Shown: positions 18,298 to 27,680, numbered from the stretch's first letter. The stretch: 55,601 bases of DNA from Bacteroidales bacterium (GCA_009877105.1 WXFD01000043.1:1-55601), one strand, 5' to 3'. Notes: generated from the letters alone by a model not told the origin. Numbers and translations: made by a program.

Positions 18298-19428
18298 ATG
18301 AAATTCTGTACTTGGGGAAATATTGCCAGCGCAGTTGAAGGCAAGCCTGTGGGAGGCGGAGAATTGCAGATAGCCATGCTCTGTAAGGTTCTGGCAGCAT
18401 CGGGTCATGAAGTTGTCATCGTTGACACCAAAGTTGAAAAAGACTATGTCACCAAAGAAGGAATAAAGATTGTCAAGGTTCAGGGATGGGATGATGGTAT
18501 TAGATTTCTGAGGTTTATTACGCACAGGCTCCCGCTGCTATATAAATATCTCAAGAACCAAAAAGCTGATATATACTATTGTCAGATAAGAGATTACACA
18601 CATGTGCTGGCATATATGGCAGCACGTCGGTCGAAGGGAAAGTTTGTGATCCAGCTTGCCTCTGATCTGGATGCCCTGAATCTGAGGCTTAGAATGAAGT
18701 ATGATTATCTTACAAATCTCGACGGTGGGCTATGGTGGTTTGTTAAAGTGCCTCTGAATGAAATTATTTTCCCACGTCTCGTAAGAAAAGCCGACCTGAC
18801 CCTGGTTCAGCATGAAGGGCAGAAAGAATCCCTTGCAAAGAAGGGTATTAAGTCGGAGATTTTTTATAACCTCATTGATATATCAGGGTTAAATATTAAC
18901 CATGATGCAATACGGGATTCTTACTGTTATGTAGGTTCCCTCGACAGGAGAAAAGGATTTCCGCAGTTTTATGAACTGGCCGGGAAGGCATCATCGGTTA
19001 AATTCAAGGTAATTGGGAAACCACGTGACCGGACCGGATATTTATATTATGAGAAAATAAAGGCCCTGGGAAATGTAACGCTATACGGAAAGCTTACCCA
19101 CCCGGAAGCAATTGAGCATATATCAAATTCCCGTGGCCTGGTATCCACTTCTCCCATGGAGGGATTCCCGAATATTTTTGTAGAAGCGTGGGCGTGCGGC
19201 ACGCCGGTTTATTCCCTTTATTTTGATCCGGGGGCAACAATTGAAAAACTGAATATCGGATTTAATGCCAAAGGAGATATTGACAAGTTGGCACAATTGC
19301 TGGCTGTTAACGAAGAGCATCCCGGGATGAGGGAAAGATCGAGGGAATATGTATTAAATCATCATGCCCTGACAGAGAATAAAATAAAAGAAATAAACAC
19401 GCTTTTTGAGAATTTATGCAAAGGCTGA
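18298..19428 (+). CDS. GT4-family glycosyltransferase
   Basis: A GT-B transferase of about 376 residues. The N-terminus MKFCTWGNIASAVEGKPVGG ends in the glycine-rich acceptor loop GGGELQIAM, CYVGSLDRRKGFPQFYELAG lies near 205, and the donor-site segment SPMEGFPNIFVEAWACGTPV near 285 holds the EX7E motif. It is the last gene of the plus-strand run and is followed 28 bases later by a strong stem-loop. The ATG at 18298 was preferred over a TTG at 18292. Confidence 0.87.
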   Translation: MKFCTWGNIASAVEGKPVGGGELQIAMLCKVLAASGHEVVIVDTKVEKDYVTKEGIKIVKVQGWDDGIRFLRFITHRLPLLYKYLKNQKADIYYCQIRDYTHVLAYMAARRSKGKFVIQLASDLDALNLRLRMKYDYLTNLDGGLWWFVKVPLNEIIFPRLVRKADLTLVQHEGQKESLAKKGIKSEIFYNLIDISGLNINHDAIRDSYCYVGSLDRRKGFPQFYELAGKASSVKFKVIGKPRDRTGYLYYEKIKALGNVTLYGKLTHPEAIEHISNSRGLVSTSPMEGFPNIFVEAWACGTPVYSLYFDPGATIEKLNIGFNAKGDIDKLAQLLAVNEEHPGMRERSREYVLNHHALTENKIKEINTLFENLCKG

Positions 19429-19456
19429 TTTAAGTTTTAATGCAGGCATTTGATAT

Positions 19457-19482
19457 AGAGGTGGCACGAGCCACCTCTTTTT
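19457..19482 (+). terminator. Rho-independent-type terminator of the plus-strand polysaccharide run
   Basis: A perfect 9-base stem AGAGGTGGC / GCCACCTCT with a 4-base loop ACGA, followed directly by TTTT. It lies 28 bases after the last glycosyltransferase stop and 19 bases before the stop of the convergent VOC gene. The reverse strand lacks a T tract, so it mainly serves the plus strand. Confidence 0.85.
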
Positions 19483-19500
19483 GCAATTTCTGAGGATTTC

Positions 19501-19914
19501 TTACAGAAGGCCGGCCTTTTCACTGGTGTCTATCAGTTCAACATTCATATTGTAGCGGCCCAGAAGAAAGGCAATATTATGATTATTAAAAGCCTCTCCT
19601 GGCTGAGGGGCTACAAGCCTTATCATCCCCTGCGAAGAAAGTCGGTCGATTTCATTGTAAATATCAGAACATCTGAAACATACATGATGAAATCCGCCCC
19701 CTCGTTTTACAAAATTGATTAAGGACCCGTTATCATCAGCAGGTTCTATCAGTTTTACAAGAATACTGTCAGGTTTTTTCAGAAATACGACTTTAACCTT
19801 TTGTCTGGAATTGGTTATAATTTCAGTCATCTGATGATAGCCAAAAGTATTTTGCCAGTAGGAGATGCCTTCTTTAAGATCCTTAACAGCAAAGCAAATA
19901 TGATCAATTATCAT
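19501..19914 (-). CDS. VOC-family protein, methylmalonyl-CoA-epimerase-like
   Basis: A protein of 137 residues with the paired beta-alpha-beta-beta-beta modules of the vicinal oxygen chelate family. The putative metal ligands are all present: His5 in DHICFAV, Glu57 in KLIEP, His76/77 in GGGFHHVCF and Glu126 in NVELID. The spacing and the phrase NFVKRGGGFHHVCF resemble methylmalonyl-CoA epimerase more than glyoxalase I or ring-cleaving dioxygenases. It starts immediately after the stop of the acyl ligase gene. An epimerase acting on a CoA- or carrier-bound acyl group is a reasonable inference; the substrate is unknown. Confidence 0.8.
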   Translation of the reverse strand: MIIDHICFAVKDLKEGISYWQNTFGYHQMTEIITNSRQKVKVVFLKKPDSILVKLIEPADDNGSLINFVKRGGGFHHVCFRCSDIYNEIDRLSSQGMIRLVAPQPGEAFNNHNIAFLLGRYNMNVELIDTSEKAGLL

Positions 19915-21378
19915 TTAAAGTTTTCCTTTTATTTTTTTCCCTGTTGCACTTATAACAAGATTTTCCTTTACCTCAAAGACCTGAGGGATTTTATAAAGTG
20001 CCAGATGTTTTGAACAATGCATTTTTATCTTCTTTATTAACTCGTCCTTGCCGTTTTCGGGCTTGAGAACAACAATGGCTTTTATGGCTTCTCCGAGTAA
20101 TTCGTCAGATACACCTTCAATCGTACAATCCACAACTTCAGGCAGCTCAAGGATGACACCTTCTATTTCTTTGGGACTTATGCGTTTCCCACCAACTTTG
20201 ATTATCTCTTTCTTTCTTGCGGTAAGAAAAATATAGCCATCCTCATCAACTGTCCCAAGATCACCGGTATACAACCAACCGTTTCTGAGAGCATTTTTTG
20301 TTCCTTCTTCATCAGCAAAATATCCAAGCATTATATTGTCTCCCCTGGCAATCACTTCACCTATCTCACCGGGTTTGATATTCTCTCCTTTTTCATTTAC
20401 AACCCTCAGTTCAACATCAGGAATTCCTTTTCCCATCGAACCCTTTTTCTGCTCATAAAGTTCTGGAGGGAGATAAGACAATCTGGCAGTTGCCTCCGTC
20501 TGACCATACATTACATAAAAAATCACGTTCGGAAAATTGGCCCTGAACTCATCTATAAAGATAGGAGTAAGCTTTCCTCCGGCTTGGGTAACATATCTCA
20601 GGGCCGGGAATGAAGTATTCTTGAAATTATCCGATTTTCTCAGCAATATCTGGAAATGGCTTGGAACTCCTGCAAAACCTGTACAGCTATGTTCGAGCAG
20701 ATCCCTTATTATACCGCCCAGAAAGATAAACGAGTTGTTGAGTACTATTGATCCTCCAACCCTCAGATGAGTGTGGAGCAGTGACAATCCGTAACAATAA
20801 TAAAAAGGCAGAACGACAAGCATCCTGTCGTTCTCATCAAGTTTAAGATATTTGATTATTGATTCGGTATTGGCAATCAAATTCTTGTGCGAAATCATTA
20901 CACCTTTCGGTATGCCTGTTGATCCGGAAGTGAAAATGATCTCGGCACAGTCATCCTTATTAACCTTGTATCCGTTTTCTGAAAACTCAGCGCCCTGAAA
21001 TTCCGGATTATTTATTGTATCGGGAAAAATGCATTTGCGGGTTCCGAGATCATGTTTCCTGGCAACATCGGCCGTACAGAATATCAGGACCGGATTTGTC
21101 AGCCTGGAAATGTAGTCCAAGTTTTCCGTTTCAATATTGGGATCAAGTGGAATGCAAACATTCCCTGATTTAATGATTGCGAAATAGGCTGTGAGAAAAA
21201 AAGCATTGTTTGCCGACAGCAGCAGAATATTCTTTTTATGCCCATATTCGGTTTCGAGGTAGGCTGCCAGGCTGCGAGAGGACTGATAGAGGTTTTTAAA
21301 AGAAACATGCTCTTTCCCCACCAGGAAATTTCTCTCCTTTCCGGATGTCAGTTCAAAAAAATAATCAAATGCATTCAT
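19915..21378 (-). CDS. AMP-forming acyl ligase (ANL superfamily)
   Basis: A protein of 487 residues with the adenylate-forming signature IIFTSGSTGIPKGVM near 145, YGQTEATARLSYLP near 290, the hinge YTGDLGTVDEDGY near 372 and the C-terminal catalytic lysine in ISATGKKIKGKL at the very end. Such enzymes activate a carboxylic acid with ATP and load it on CoA or an acyl carrier protein. No carrier domain is fused, but a stand-alone ACP lies at 30839-31096 in the same operon, so loading of that ACP is a good hypothesis. The VOC gene follows with no gap. Confidence 0.9.
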   Translation of the reverse strand: MNAFDYFFELTSGKERNFLVGKEHVSFKNLYQSSRSLAAYLETEYGHKKNILLLSANNAFFLTAYFAIIKSGNVCIPLDPNIETENLDYISRLTNPVLIFCTADVARKHDLGTRKCIFPDTINNPEFQGAEFSENGYKVNKDDCAEIIFTSGSTGIPKGVMISHKNLIANTESIIKYLKLDENDRMLVVLPFYYCYGLSLLHTHLRVGGSIVLNNSFIFLGGIIRDLLEHSCTGFAGVPSHFQILLRKSDNFKNTSFPALRYVTQAGGKLTPIFIDEFRANFPNVIFYVMYGQTEATARLSYLPPELYEQKKGSMGKGIPDVELRVVNEKGENIKPGEIGEVIARGDNIMLGYFADEEGTKNALRNGWLYTGDLGTVDEDGYIFLTARKKEIIKVGGKRISPKEIEGVILELPEVVDCTIEGVSDELLGEAIKAIVVLKPENGKDELIKKIKMHCSKHLALYKIPQVFEVKENLVISATGKKIKGKL

Positions 21379-21452
21379 ATATTAGGAGTTTCCTATTCAA
21401 CATTATTTTTCTCATTTTATTGTACTTAACCACGGATTTTAAAATCTGGCGT

Positions 21453-22661
21453 TTATTTCACAATGAATCTGCTGTGAAGAATTTCATTGCCTGTTTTTAT
21501 TTTGATCATATAGATCCCAGATTTATAATTAAGGGTTGAAAAAGTTAAATGGAGGTTATTATTTGAAAAACTGAAATTCTTCTGGTCTGTCACTTCTCCC
21601 GTCAGATCCGTTAAAAAAACAGTACCCTCTGAATAATTTCCTATTCCTGAAAGATCAATGTTTACAAAATCCGTACACGGATTCGGATAGATATTTATTG
21701 GTTTTTCCGCGATTCCGGAGCTTGAAGGTCTTTGAAAATCCTGTTCTGCATTTCTGACAAGGATCACTCCCTTTTCACCTACGGCATAATAATTTCTGCC
21801 GGCAATTGCCGACCCGCTCAGATGCATGTTTGTACCGGATTCCTCTTTGGTCCAGAATCCATCTTTGAGGCTTAGAATGGTTCCGCTGAATCCGACACAA
21901 ATACCATTATTTTTATCATATAAAGACAGATGGTTCATAGAAGGAAACCGGTAATTGATGTCAGATCTTTGCCAGCTTTTACCGTCGTAATGCAACAGAA
22001 CCCCCGGAGACCCAATAATCCAGCCATTTTCCGGATCTGTGAATGCCAGTCCGGTTACGGTAATATTTGAATCAAAAACAGTAATTGAAGAATTGCCAGG
22101 CTTAATGGACATCCGGATTACGGGTACGTTCAGAAGCTCCATTCCTCCTCCAAAAATAATATCATCCTCCAGATACTGGACAGCATATAAATTCCCAATT
22201 ACATTTCCATTCAATTGTTTCCACTTATTTTCCGAAAGGACTAGGATGGTACCGTTTTTACCGGTGATTACACCGTTTGACGGGTCTTTAAAAGAAATGG
22301 CAAAAAGGTCATTGCGTGTCGGACTTTCAGTTTTTTCCCAAACAGAACCATTGAATCTTATAATTGTGCCGTTTGCACCTACAGCCCAGCCGTTATTTAT
22401 ATCTGTCATTGCAACGGAATACAGGTTCTCTTTTACAGGAGACGGGTTTTGGATCCAGATCCCGTTTGCTTTACCGAGGATAATGCCCTTGTCCCCAACG
22501 GCCCAACCACATGTCGGGTTTAAAAAAAAGACTGAATTCAGGTTTTCCCTGGTTGGACATGCCTCCTGAACCCATTGTGCCTGTGTTAAACCTGCGGCAA
22601 AAAAAATGTTCAGTACTGCCAGTATTATAATTTTGATCATTGCACTATCAGTTTTATTCAT
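21453..22661 (-). CDS. Secreted YCF48-like beta-propeller protein with T9SS C-terminal sorting domain
   Basis: About 402 residues starting at the ATG at 22661, which overlaps the stop of the upstream giant gene as ATGA. A signal peptide IKIIILAVLNIFFAAGLTQA comes after a few residues. The middle holds six copies of a blade motif such as GWAVGDKGIILG, GWAVGANGTII, GVITGKNGTI, GWIIGSPGVLL, GICVGFSGTI and YAVGEKGVI, as in photosynthesis stability factor YCF48. The last 80 residues begin INIYPNPCTDFVNI and end GIYMIKIKTGNEILHSRFIV, a type A T9SS sorting domain. It should be exported by T9SS and anchored or released at the cell surface; binding partner unknown. Confidence 0.85.
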   Translation of the reverse strand: MNKTDSAMIKIIILAVLNIFFAAGLTQAQWVQEACPTRENLNSVFFLNPTCGWAVGDKGIILGKANGIWIQNPSPVKENLYSVAMTDINNGWAVGANGTIIRFNGSVWEKTESPTRNDLFAISFKDPSNGVITGKNGTILVLSENKWKQLNGNVIGNLYAVQYLEDDIIFGGGMELLNVPVIRMSIKPGNSSITVFDSNITVTGLAFTDPENGWIIGSPGVLLHYDGKSWQRSDINYRFPSMNHLSLYDKNNGICVGFSGTILSLKDGFWTKEESGTNMHLSGSAIAGRNYYAVGEKGVILVRNAEQDFQRPSSSGIAEKPINIYPNPCTDFVNIDLSGIGNYSEGTVFLTDLTGEVTDQKNFSFSNNNLHLTFSTLNYKSGIYMIKIKTGNEILHSRFIVK

Positions 22662-25600
22662 TTCGGAATACTTACAATGTTGCTGCCGTTTACGCGGCCA
22701 AGTCCGACAAAACTGCTGTTGATCTGGCCACCCGATTCGGTGAAGAGATAACATTTGGTATCCATATCGTTATTTCCGGAGTAATGAATCTCAATGGTAG
22801 CTGACTTATCAAAGACCCCGGTTATTGTTAAATTCTTTTTGGCCCTGACATATCTCAGGGCATAATCGAGGGTTGTATATTCCGGTGAGTACCCGGCTAC
22901 TGCGGTGGTTACCCGACTGAGTATCTGTCTCCAGTTATCCGGTGTAATATTTTCAATATAGCTTGCCTCGTGAGTAAATAGTGAGGCCAGGACCATGCTG
23001 TTGAAAGCTCTTCTAAGGTGACGGACTCCTCTGTTTGATGTGCTTGTAACCGAGTTGTCTGGGAACCATTCGTAGCCACCGTCATCCCTGATTTCAGTAA
23101 GGCAATTAAAGAATTCAATCCCGTTTAGATTGATGTAATCGCCATAATATACCGGCCTTAGATCGGATGTTGCTGATGTGCCGTACCTGTTGATTCTGTA
23201 TGGTCCGCAGTTAAGCCAGTCGGGTGAAGGTGTATAACTCAGATCCGGAAGCCAATGGACTCCAATGAAATCCACACCCATATTCCTGATTTCTGCCAGG
23301 GCTTCTGAACTGTATTCATAATAATGAGGAACGACGAAATTTGACATTTTGAGCCCATTATTCATGAAATAATCCCTCGCCTCCCTGACATTGGCGGCAG
23401 CATCAAAATTATATATGTAATCGTGGTTATAATATATGAAGCCTTTGTAACCCTGTGCATATCCGTAAGCATGTGGTGATGCGGTTGCCAGGTTATTGTT
23501 AATGAGATTCCTAAGAGTCGGAATGTAGGCTGCGGGAATATTATTAATAAAGAGACCCAGCCATGGGATTATTCCAAACTCATTGCATATATTGATCCAG
23601 GCAAAATTGTTTTCCAGCTCCGATCCGTTCCCGTCAACGTCATCTACCCTCATGGTCAGCATGGGAGGTAATCCCTGCATCACGAAAGGTTTCCTTGCAG
23701 CCCAGACAATACCCCTCCAGATCAAATCGTCCATCCCGTAGACTGGGCCAAGCAGGCTTTCAAAGACCCAGTTGTACCCCGTCCATTTTACTATCCGGCC
23801 ATTACCATATGAGGCGGCCTGCAACAGGGGTACTGATCCCAGGGTGGCAAGATCAGAACTTCCGTTTAAAGTACTGTTCTGGGTCAATGTCCATGAATTC
23901 CTGAGATTGATATAATTGTTTGAACCGTGATAACTGTCGGGAGCATGAAGCCGGGTGATATAATGTGAATAATTAGGTATATAGACCTGCGAAGATGTGG
24001 CAGATCTGGGAGAAATAACAGTATTAAAACCGCTTGGATAGTCAAAGAGATGGGGATCAAAACTGTAAAGTCCCACTCCGCCGGCAACAGCCGATTCTAT
24101 TGCTGATATCGGATATCCTGAAATGAAAACATCCCTGTGACCGAAAATAAGAACGGCAAAATCATTGAGATCCGGTAGCGGGCTGGAATGCAAATTGCAG
24201 ACTTCATAGGGAATGCCGAAATTATCCAGATAAGGTTTGATATAATTATTATAATCGTTGTAATAGACTGACCCGGAATTAACCAGGACAAGTGCGGAGT
24301 TTGAAGCACTGACCTCTCCTGACACAACGGTAATGGTAATACCGTAACCCATGTTCTGGGCATTGCATCCGTTTTCATCAATAACGGATGACAATGTAAA
24401 ACCATAGCTGCCAGTTGAAAGGATCCCGGTAGATATTTCAGTGCCAGATATATAGTTATATATGGCAGGTTGGGCCATTCCGTTAATGGAATAATTAATT
24501 AAATAGGGTGACTCTCCACCGGTAATTTCAATACTGAATGTGGTTGAGGTGTTATTTAAGATTGTTTTACTTCTGTGCAGCTGGGCATGGGTTACCGGAT
24601 CATGAACATTTACCAGAATGGAATTGGTATTGCCAACACAATCACCGCTACGGACATTCAGGCGAAAAAATCTGTCAGAAGTCAGTGCCGGCGGCGAATA
24701 TGATGAAGATGTTGCACCAGGAATGACGGACCATGAGGTGTTATTGGAAGAGCTTTGCCACTGATAATTATAGGAGCCGGTGCCTCCTGAAGCAGGACTT
24801 GTCTGTGACAACTGGGCGGGAGTAACATTATAGCATACGGTCTGGTCATATCCTATTGAACCGGGATGAAGGGCCGGGTTTACGGTTATAAGCACACTGT
24901 TTGAACTTACTGTTCCGCAGTTGCCGCTTGTGATACTGAGTCTGTAATATGTGTTTGTCGTAAGGGCCGGTGGAGAATAGGAAGCCTGGGTTGCTCCGGG
25001 GATATTTGACCAGTTGGAATTGTCAGATGAGAGTTGCCATTGATATGAATAAGATCCTGTGCCGCCCGCAGGAGCAGTGAGTTGAGTCAGAGTTGATGGA
25101 GTTTCGTTGTAACATATTGATTGTATTGGTCCGATGGAACCAGGAGTCAACACAGCATTTACAGAGACCAGAACAGAGGCACTGCTAACCGTTCCGCATT
25201 CATCGTTTGCAGCATTTCTTCTGAAGTAGGTAGTTGCGGTAAGTGCCTGCGGCGAGTATGAGGCCTGCGTTGCGCCGGGTATATTTGTCCAGTTGGAGTT
25301 ATTGGCCGAACTCTGCCATTGGAAGGTGAAAGTTCCGGTACCGCCTGAAGGAGCAGAGATCTGTGTCAGTTGTGCAGGAACGGTATTGTAGCAGATAGTC
25401 TGAGATGTGCCAACAGATCCTGGATTAACCGCAGTATATACAGTAACTTGAACAACATTGCTGTTTACAATTTCGCAGTTTGCACTCCTGACGGCACGTC
25501 TGTAATAGGTTGTTGTTGTCAATGGGGGCGGTGAGAAGGATGAAGAAGTTGCACCGGCAATATCCGACCAGGATGTGTTGTTGGCAGAACTCTGCCACTG

Positions 25601-27634
25601 ATAGTTGTATGAGCCTGCACCGCCGGCAGGAGAATTTACCTGCACGATCTGATCCGGAACAGTATTGTAGCAGATGGTTTGATCATATCCGATTGATCCA
25701 GGAGCCAGGGAAGGATTCACAGTGACAAGAATGCTGTTTGAACTTACGGTTCCGCATTCACCGCTTGTAATGTTGCGCCTGTAGTAAGTATTTGCGGTAA
25801 TTGCAGGGGGTGAATATGAAATTAGTGTTGCCCCGGGAATATCCGACCAGTCAGAGTTATTAGGTGAATTCTGCCATTGGTAGGTATAATTTCCTGTTCC
25901 TCCTGCGGGAGAGGACACCTCTGAAAGAGCAGCAGGAATTTCATTATGGCATATTGACTGAGCCGAACCGATGGAACCCGGGCTCAGTGCCGCATTAACT
26001 GTTATAAGTATAGATGCTGATCTTACAGGACTGCAATTACCGCTTATAACGCTGCGCCTGAAATAAGTTGATACAGTCAGTGCAGGAGGTGTGTAGTCTG
26101 CCTGAGTTGCACCGGGAATATCATGCCAGATGGAATTATTGGAAGAACTTTGCCACTGAAAAGCGAAAGAACCCGTTCCTCCTTCCGGTGCAGAGACCTG
26201 TGTCAGTCGTGCAGGGACTGTATTGTGGCAGATCGTCTGGGAAGACCCGACAGAGCCAGGCTGCACTTCCGGAAGTACAGTTACTGATATGGTATTGCTT
26301 GCACTGCTGCAGATACTGCTGTTGACAATTCTCCTGAAATAGGAGCTGCTGTTCATGACCGGAGGAGAATAGATGGTCTGTGTTGCACCTGGAATATTTG
26401 TCCAGTTTGTACCATTTTCTGATATCTGCCACTGATAAGTGAAGGATCCGTTACCCCCGGAAGCCGGACTTAGCTGGGTAAGTGTAGCTGGAGCAGTGTG
26501 GTAACAAACAGATTGTGCTGATCCGATTGTTCCCGGAATCAGCTCGCTTATAACAGTAATTTTTACCGAATTGCTGCTGAGTCGCCCGCAATCCTTGCTA
26601 GTTACATTCCTGCGGAACCATCTGTCGGAAGTTAATGACCCGGGTGAGTAAGAGGGCTCAATTGCACCTGGGATGTCAGCCCAGCTAATATTATCAGCGG
26701 AGAGCTGCCACTGATAACTGTATATGCCATCACCTCCCCCGGGAGAAGTGATCTGGTTTAGCATCGAAGGTGTTGCGTTGTAGCATATTGTTTGTGAAGA
26801 ACCTATTGTTCCCGGGGTGAAAACAGGATAAACGGTTACCAGTATCCCGTTGCTTTGCGTGCTTCCGAAAACACCGCTGGTAACAATCCTTCTGTACCAT
26901 CTGCTGCTTGTCAGTGCTGGTGGTAAATATGATTCAGAAGTTGCACCGGCAATATTAGTCCAGTTTGTATTATCAGTGGAGCTCTGCCACTGATAAGCAT
27001 AAGTTCCGTCACCACCCGTGGGTGGAATGAGCTGTGTGAGTCTGGCAGGAGCTGAATTGTAACATATGGACTGCTCTTTTCCGATTGTCCCGCCATCAAA
27101 TCTGACATTTAATATTGCATGAATTTTAATTCTTCCGGAAGAGTTTATAAACCAGCTGGCCGGTTTTACTGATTTGCTGTTTTCGTTAGCAGAGATATTG
27201 ACTCTCAGATTATTATGATCCGGTCCTCCGGTATTTGCCTGGACCCTGTTTCCTTTGTCATCAGTGTTATTTTCAAATGAAATCAGATAGGTTTTTCCTG
27301 CCTGTACTGCAATGGGATACGGGAATTCAAATTCCATCCACCCCTGGGGTCCGGAAGCGATGTTCCAGGAGTATGGTCCGGATATAAGGGTAAAATTATT
27401 ATCTGATATTGTCCAGATTTTAATTGATAACTGAGCATTTTCATCCGGATGGCGAAAGAGGCTTAGCTTAAGAAGATAGCTGTTTTCGTCGGTTGTAAAG
27501 ATAGTGCCCAGATTCTCCTTGCTATAATCATAGTTAATCTTAACCTCATGGATTTCCTGTTCAGGTTCTGAGTTTTGAGAAAAGCTTATTACCATGAAAT
27601 TCAATAAAACCAGAATTAGCAGGAGATTTTTCAT
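22658..27634 (-). CDS. Giant secreted repeat protein: nine Ig-like repeats plus GATase-like and polysaccharide-deacetylase-like region
   Basis: A protein of 1658 residues. It has a signal peptide (about 1-20), then a beta-sandwich region (about 25-175) with GWMEFEFPYPIAVQAGKTY, reminiscent of DUF4082. Nine tandem repeats of about 93 residues follow (about 178-1015), each starting PGSIG..QSICYN and containing YQWQSS..NTSW and YYRR; next come a spacer (about 1016-1110) and a glutamine-amidotransferase-like fold (about 1111-1300, ALVLVNSG and VLIFGHRD). The last region (about 1325-1610) has MRVDDVDGNG, ASPHAYGY and VVPHYYE, in the style of metal-dependent deacetylases. No T9SS tail is visible, but the coupled downstream protein has one. 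A cell-surface protein that binds or deacetylates the exported polymer is inferred from domains and location. Confidence 0.85.
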   Translation of the reverse strand: MKNLLLILVLLNFMVISFSQNSEPEQEIHEVKINYDYSKENLGTIFTTDENSYLLKLSLFRHPDENAQLSIKIWTISDNNFTLISGPYSWNIASGPQGWMEFEFPYPIAVQAGKTYLISFENNTDDKGNRVQANTGGPDHNNLRVNISANENSKSVKPASWFINSSGRIKIHAILNVRFDGGTIGKEQSICYNSAPARLTQLIPPTGGDGTYAYQWQSSTDNTNWTNIAGATSESYLPPALTSSRWYRRIVTSGVFGSTQSNGILVTVYPVFTPGTIGSSQTICYNATPSMLNQITSPGGGDGIYSYQWQLSADNISWADIPGAIEPSYSPGSLTSDRWFRRNVTSKDCGRLSSNSVKITVISELIPGTIGSAQSVCYHTAPATLTQLSPASGGNGSFTYQWQISENGTNWTNIPGATQTIYSPPVMNSSSYFRRIVNSSICSSASNTISVTVLPEVQPGSVGSSQTICHNTVPARLTQVSAPEGGTGSFAFQWQSSSNNSIWHDIPGATQADYTPPALTVSTYFRRSVISGNCSPVRSASILITVNAALSPGSIGSAQSICHNEIPAALSEVSSPAGGTGNYTYQWQNSPNNSDWSDIPGATLISYSPPAITANTYYRRNITSGECGTVSSNSILVTVNPSLAPGSIGYDQTICYNTVPDQIVQVNSPAGGAGSYNYQWQSSANNTSWSDIAGATSSSFSPPPLTTTTYYRRAVRSANCEIVNSNVVQVTVYTAVNPGSVGTSQTICYNTVPAQLTQISAPSGGTGTFTFQWQSSANNSNWTNIPGATQASYSPQALTATTYFRRNAANDECGTVSSASVLVSVNAVLTPGSIGPIQSICYNETPSTLTQLTAPAGGTGSYSYQWQLSSDNSNWSNIPGATQASYSPPALTTNTYYRLSITSGNCGTVSSNSVLITVNPALHPGSIGYDQTVCYNVTPAQLSQTSPASGGTGSYNYQWQSSSNNTSWSVIPGATSSSYSPPALTSDRFFRLNVRSGDCVGNTNSILVNVHDPVTHAQLHRSKTILNNTSTTFSIEITGGESPYLINYSINGMAQPAIYNYISGTEISTGILSTGSYGFTLSSVIDENGCNAQNMGYGITITVVSGEVSASNSALVLVNSGSVYYNDYNNYIKPYLDNFGIPYEVCNLHSSPLPDLNDFAVLIFGHRDVFISGYPISAIESAVAGGVGLYSFDPHLFDYPSGFNTVISPRSATSSQVYIPNYSHYITRLHAPDSYHGSNNYINLRNSWTLTQNSTLNGSSDLATLGSVPLLQAASYGNGRIVKWTGYNWVFESLLGPVYGMDDLIWRGIVWAARKPFVMQGLPPMLTMRVDDVDGNGSELENNFAWINICNEFGIIPWLGLFINNIPAAYIPTLRNLINNNLATASPHAYGYAQGYKGFIYYNHDYIYNFDAAANVREARDYFMNNGLKMSNFVVPHYYEYSSEALAEIRNMGVDFIGVHWLPDLSYTPSPDWLNCGPYRINRYGTSATSDLRPVYYGDYINLNGIEFFNCLTEIRDDGGYEWFPDNSVTSTSNRGVRHLRRAFNSMVLASLFTHEASYIENITPDNWRQILSRVTTAVAGYSPEYTTLDYALRYVRAKKNLTITGVFDKSATIEIHYSGNNDMDTKCYLFTESGGQINSSFVGLGRVNGSNIVSIPK
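24592..27103 (-). repeat. Nine tandem ~279-bp coding repeats, with a higher-order three-repeat (~837 bp) unit
   Basis: Repeats 1-9 of the giant protein follow one another without gaps at about 279 bp. Repeats 4, 5, 6 match 7, 8, 9 one to one better than their neighbours: 4 and 7 share PGSVG, SQTIC and SAS..L.VNA; 5 and 8 share PGSIG, QSIC and VNP; 6 and 9 share PGSIGYDQT and NYQWQSS. This implies that about 26266-25429 and 25428-24592 arose by duplication of a three-domain block. Confidence 0.8.
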
Positions 27635-27672
27635 TTTGTGGCAGATATGAGCTTTTTGTTTTTAATCTTACC

Positions 27673-27680
27673 CAAATGTG
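27673..27680 (-). promoter_or_regulatory. Weak candidate -7 element for the giant surface-protein gene
   Basis: On the minus strand CACATTTG resembles the Bacteroidota -7 consensus TAnnTTTG with one mismatch, about 40 bases before the ATG. A T-rich tract lies about 20 bases upstream instead of a clear TTTG. Weak on its own, but it follows two hairpins in the largest gap of this operon. Confidence 0.25.

Noticed and set aside
22039..22569. Open frame of 176 codons on the plus strand
   Set aside because: Antisense to the beta-propeller protein whose blade motifs and sorting domain are plain.
24592..27103. Regular DNA repeats that might look like a CRISPR or satellite array
   Set aside because: The period is 279 bp, in frame, and encodes homologous Ig-like domains; there are no short direct repeats with unique spacers.
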